A DNA stretch of 64,000 nt from Chloropicon primus (lineage: Eukaryota; Chlorophyta; Chloropicophyceae; Chloropicales; Chloropicaceae), in assembly GCA_023205875.1 (NCBI GenBank), contig CP060773.1:310001-374000 (forward strand), read 5' to 3'. Below the pieces are notes generated by a model that made no database searches, had not been told where the DNA came from, and saw only the letters and a list, made by a program, of their open reading frames with translations. The translations under genes were made by a program, and so were the position numbers. Below, piece by piece: positions 61,501 to 64,000 of this stretch (its first letter is position 1; the number at the start of each line of letters is the position of its first letter).

Positions 61501-62488
61501 AAGGGTCTTCCCCGCCCAACATCGCGAGGCCTTCTGAAGCAGAAAGTTGTTTGCAATCTGTGTACGAAACGTTCCAGAGCTCTTCATTGTGTTTGTGATT
61601 GAAGGCTTTGATCACGTACTCTGTCCTGCTCAGCAGCACGGGCTGCAATTTATCCATCACGTCTTCACCCGCTGAGACCCCCTTCCCCTCCACGCCTTTC
61701 ACTTTGGGCAACGCCAAGCCGCCGTCGGTATGGACGTCTTCCCTTCCCCCCCTCTTCCTGTTGACCAGGCCCAAGTTTTGCGTGGACTGCTGTCCGCTTC
61801 CCACGCCACCCACAGAGTCTTCCAGCACTATCTTGGCAAAGTGTTTGTCGAATATCTCGCTCACTTTTGCTGGCGACTGCAGATCGTCTGAAGTGATCTT
61901 CGACAAGACTTCCCCCGTGAGTGGGTGAATCACGAAAACCGTGTCCCTCTTCGACCCCAAAACGATACTGCCGTCCCCCGCGATGTTCGGGCTCACCTGG
62001 ACAACGTCCGACGCCTTCACCCCAAGCTTCTGTATCGCCTGACTGCCGAGCCTTATCGAGTACAACTGCCCGTCCACCCCTGGAACAATTGCTGCCTTGG
62101 GGGACAAGTCCGAGCTCCTTTGCGGCGTGATCGATGTCCTCACCAGCGCTCCTTCCGTCTCCGACTCCCACAGCTTCTCCCCACTCAAGGCGTCAAACGC
62201 ATGAACCCTCCCGTCCACCGTCTCCACCAAGACAGACACCTGCATCGGCAAGGCAGACTCATCGCTCTCTTCCCCGGCACTCCCTCCCCTCCTCGCTCGA
62301 CCTGCACCTTTCTGTCGCGTTTGACTCGTCGTCGTCGGAACGTTTGACACCAAAGCGGCTTGTCTGAAAGGCGTCGAGGCGTGGGCAACCAAGTGCGAGT
62401 GCGAGGCCAAGCAAACCGCCAGAATCCCCACAAGAGCGAACGCAAGCTGACGGAAACGCAGCCGTCCCCGTCGATGCTCCTTGATCAT
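58517..62488 (-). CDS. IRE1-type ER stress kinase/RNase with two C-terminal CCCH zinc fingers
   Basis: An intronless 1,323-residue protein from ATG 62488. Residues about 8-33 are a signal peptide. The lumenal part (to about 530) has PQQ-like strands such as VDGRVHAFDALSGEKLWE and VDGQLYSI. A membrane helix lies near 533-553 (FYMALMTLLIAVLFTFGGYL). The kinase has LGYGSAGTIVFEG, AVKRLL, IVHRDLKPQNVLL near 749 and DMG in place of DFG, as I recall from plant IRE1. It continues through GSSGWQAPE, with inserts of about 55 and 100 residues in the C lobe. The KEN ribonuclease follows, with SLRDLMRMIRNKVGHYRD keeping the arginine-asparagine-lysine and histidine of the active site. After it come two fingers, CEYFVKSGWCRYCKTCRFDH and CGHFARNGVCKFGAACKFSH, both C-x8-C-x5-C-x3-H. 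IRE1 senses unfolded protein in the ER and cuts mRNA. The fingers probably bind RNA and could help choose targets. Confidence 0.92.
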   Translation of the reverse strand: MIKEHRRGRLRFRQLAFALVGILAVCLASHSHLVAHASTPFRQAALVSNVPTTTSQTRQKGAGRARRGGSAGEESDESALPMQVSVLVETVDGRVHAFDALSGEKLWESETEGALVRTSITPQRSSDLSPKAAIVPGVDGQLYSIRLGSQAIQKLGVKASDVVQVSPNIAGDGSIVLGSKRDTVFVIHPLTGEVLSKITSDDLQSPAKVSEIFDKHFAKIVLEDSVGGVGSGQQSTQNLGLVNRKRGGREDVHTDGGLALPKVKGVEGKGVSAGEDVMDKLQPVLLSRTEYVIKAFNHKHNEELWNVSYTDCKQLSASEGLAMLGGEDPFKPDRDLSGDKLLNGPHMKQFSKLAETLRVFTTIDNTIRVANTRENMAQLWSEQLDSTPVSASLSDSISGHVHNIKLWSDESRGEEGNILVGIHTGGIFIMPNLKNDLRLGPGKEPDGGRGSNALAVPREIGSRLSSVMDVRGGGKSLMTFPLEDGSKDVQTMESLPAFFTNKKAKKEGEKKGNELDANALARKDPEGSKWTTFYMALMTLLIAVLFTFGGYLYEYYSNIENTQKRLREEMEKIEKMEKTEMQSPLSNRKKIANEEVMIGNLIVSPKILGYGSAGTIVFEGSLNHREVAVKRLLREFFHMAEKEIKALIVSDAHPSVLRCFAMEQDEEFIYLALERCQGTLHEFVNSQKFKKMVSGVVPLRMTSRQDVARNRGIVCQDFDVVRIVVPPVLLEMISDIGKAIRALHDMGIVHRDLKPQNVLLTSANKAKVSDMGLSKQLQAEQSSFDGTGMGSSGWQAPEVLLQKQQQLQRQSSLANLQDRPGSLKPVPEEESGGMNSSTSKGGDSNDSAECSTSGIRHTKAVDVFSFGCIIFYTLTRHHPFGDHIVQRDHNILNAKFDLKPMSMLRMYLGGDDGREADKWRRAKAAEGPKELGSEESKDGDSDAAGDGPGDRKEGDAGEGANDEAAGEKGQGDTCQAEADGKERKPEVYVPTWRRKSREKVHPVSSRPRTADTLLRIAYISWYEANNLVYAMITKNPRERPKMKAVMAHPFWWDFERRVNFIVNLSHRMEKEDTVTNPALLRSLENYGNEVLNRRPWHKQIDKILWEESKQFRNYSVYSLRDLMRMIRNKVGHYRDNSDEVKEILGPVPNGVYTYFATTFPKLFMALYSFACKNLRSDPLLQRYFPDDVTPGDMVPFCMEETRPLDLYNDAGSAAELVKEDEEYPRRPGEPVCEYFVKSGWCRYCKTCRFDHPPEYKVGRNSIGYPLRPNQPECGHFARNGVCKFGAACKFSHPEKYLDPANREKHSAPSRDKHGSHRPRTSSR
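58560..58800 (-). other. Twin CCCH zinc-finger module fused to IRE1
   Basis: Both fingers have the C-x8-C-x5-C-x3-H spacing of RNA-binding CCCH fingers. They are separated by about 20 residues containing YPLRPNQPECG, the proline-rich style of linker seen in plant CCCH arrays. They are in the same uninterrupted frame as the ribonuclease domain, with no intron or stop between. Confidence 0.88.
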
Positions 62489-63085
62489 GGTCCTCCTGCA
62501 CTCCGCCACCTTGAACCTTTTCGGGTGCTCCTTCGAGGCTCTCTTCGTCGCTGTCTTCTCACACCTCCATCATGCTGACCATCCCGACGCCTCGAGCACC
62601 TCGCCGTCCCTGGCCTCTCGCCGTCACGGCTTCCGCCAAAGTATGAACGAAGCGTTGCTCTCAGTGCGTCCTGTCGAGTCACCCCCTGTTTCGGGTCCTC
62701 AAATCTTCCTCAGACCGCTTCCAGTTTCAAGCGAGAGCTCTTTCGAAAGAAGAAGAGATGGTGCTTCCTCCTCGCTCTCTTCCTTTCTCCCTCTCGACCT
62801 CCCCCGCCCCCCACTGCCTCACAAGCGTCCGCCTTTCTCTCTCCCTCTCGGCTGGGCTCGATCGGTTTGTCCCGTTCAGCCTCGCCGGCGATCGCTGCTC
62901 TCGGAGATCAAAGGCTTGGGAGATCAGAGCTTGGAGGGGGAGGAGTTGCAGGGCGAGGTGAGGGTGATCACAAGGAGGGAAGGGGCATCAAGTGACGTGC
63001 GCACCAAGATCATCTCACGATCTTTCGCTGGAGTCCGCAGTCGATCAAAATGACCCACGGGTGAGGGAGCTGGTGGAATGGAGGA

Positions 63086-63118
<33 letters not shown>

Positions 63119-63244
63119 CAACTACCTCTCGTAACGTAACGTTCATACACATAGGAAAGCGAGGTCCTCTGCGGTCCTCTGCGCTCCACCGGTGATTTAT
63201 TTGGTAAGACTTCTGCCGCGAAAGGTGGACCGTACCCATGCCCC
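62489..63244. promoter_or_regulatory. Intergenic region upstream of IRE1
   Basis: About 750 bases holding the IRE1 promoter and leader and the 3' untranslated end of the STI1-domain gene. A GTG-initiated extension of the IRE1 frame by seven codons exists at 62509 but lacks an ATG. A CA dinucleotide run of 15 units is at 63,088-63,117. A plus-strand open frame through 62,481-63,053 has no recognisable content. I cannot identify a stress element with confidence. Confidence 0.5.
63088..63117. repeat. (CA)15 microsatellite
   Basis: A perfect CA run of 30 bases upstream of IRE1 and downstream of the STI1-domain gene. Confidence 0.95.
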
Positions 63245-63930
63245 CTACAGCTCCTCGATGAGAGGTTTGAAGTCCTCAGAGGCAGGACGCGGTGAGGCGC
63301 CGTCGTCGTTGCCTCTGGAAGGGTTCTCAACAACGAGGAGCTTCTCCTCCAGGGAGCTCCCTTGCGGATTTGCGTCGACTGGCGCTTGCCTTGCGGACGC
63401 GTTCGACTTGGGATTATTGCTTGCCTTGTTCCTCTCCTCATCCTCTGCCAGCTGCTCGAATCGCTTGGCCATCGTCCCCGCCATCGACTGGTAGAAAGCC
63501 ATCACCTGCGGGTTGTTTTGGTACTTCTTGATGTTCTCCGGATTCTTCGCGATGTCGTTGACCGCCTGCATCACTTCGGGGTTGTCGAACCCCTTCATGA
63601 GGTCTGGGTTCTGCATCACGTTCTGCATCATGTCCGCGGTGGGCTTCATCGCATCAGCGACCTTCTCCTTCATTTGCATCAGCTTGGCCTGGTCCGAGTT
63701 CGGGTCGATCTTCATCCATTCTGGAACTTTTGTTTGGCTGCCCTGGCCACCCAAGTCCCCCCCTCCCTTCCATGCTTTGATCTCCACCATCCCATCCTTC
63801 TTCTTCTTCTTCTTCTTCTCCTGCTGCTGAGGCTTCTTCCTCGGAGCATCGAAGAACCCACGCCTCATTCCCTGCTTCACAGGAGCCGCTTTGCTGGCCG
63901 CCCTTGCAGCCGGCTTGGCAGCGTACGCTC
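63245..63930 (-). CDS. STI1-domain protein (HOP/Hip/Tic40-like), 5' part outside window
   Basis: The last exon of a gene that continues past the right edge. It opens after an acceptor TTTGGCAG (63931-63938), since no ATG fits at the start of the open frame. It encodes a basic, alanine-rich segment, GFFDAPRKK, a lysine run of seven, then VPEWMKIDP. An STI1-type repeat follows: MQNVMQNPDLMKGF, then NPEVMQAVNDIAKNPENIKKY and NPQVMAFYQSMAG. The tail is polar. STI1 repeats bind hydrophobic segments or co-chaperones in HOP, Hip, ubiquilins and the plastid import factor Tic40. The KYQNNPQVM wording is close to what I recall of Tic40, but no membrane helix or TPR is visible in this part, so I do not assign it. 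Confidence 0.65.
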
Positions 63931-64000
63931 CTGCCAAATACAGCAATGCAGAGAGCCATCTTCAGTCTCACAATTCCCTGGCACGGTTGCCATCAGCTTG

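Noticed and set aside
62489-62509. Seven-codon N-terminal extension of IRE1
   Set aside because: It begins with GTG; the ATG at 62488 directly precedes the signal peptide.

Overview
The window is nuclear DNA of a small-genome, gene-dense eukaryote. Introns are short (about 87-310 bases where I can place both ends, donors mostly GTGAG/GTAAG). Genes are only about 100-1000 bases apart, TC-rich and simple-repeat tracts separate them, and one gene looks like a thylakoid-lumen FKBP, so the organism is probably photosynthetic. An alga is the best fit; a cryptophyte of the Guillardia kind is my guess from style only, not proven.

Bases 1-46,840 (73% of the window) look like one minus-strand gene that runs off the left edge. 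It has a 12-codon first exon, a 93-base intron, a lysine-rich cytosolic N terminus, one membrane anchor and a huge ectodomain. Going from N to C terminus, the ectodomain holds about 1,200 residues of diverged glycine/serine-rich repeats (42,770-46,400), an almost perfect tandem array of a 258-residue (774-base) unit (30,430-42,770), a short AT-rich joint, and about 260 copies of a 40- or 34-residue repeat (1-30,230) like the stalk repeats of phage tail fibres. Read as one frame it would exceed 15,500 residues. The frame is broken at many places. In the 774-base array almost all breaks sit in short homopolymers, and in the 120/102-base array they sit at linker junctions. I read most of them as consensus errors or unequal recombination, not as gene death.

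Bases 46,841-64,000 carry ordinary housekeeping genes on both strands: Hikeshi (+), a BIVM-like protein (-), a 93-residue two-exon gene of unknown family (-), a bestrophin-like channel (+), TMEM97/sigma-2 receptor (-), a TruA/PUS1 pseudouridine synthase (-), a lumenal FKBP (-), an IRE1 unfolded-protein-response kinase/RNase with two added C-terminal CCCH zinc fingers (-), and an STI1-domain protein cut by the right edge (-). They do not form an operon. Hikeshi (HSP70 import), IRE1 and FKBP all concern protein folding, but their proximity may be chance.

The most unusual content is the giant repeat protein and the IRE1-zinc finger fusion.
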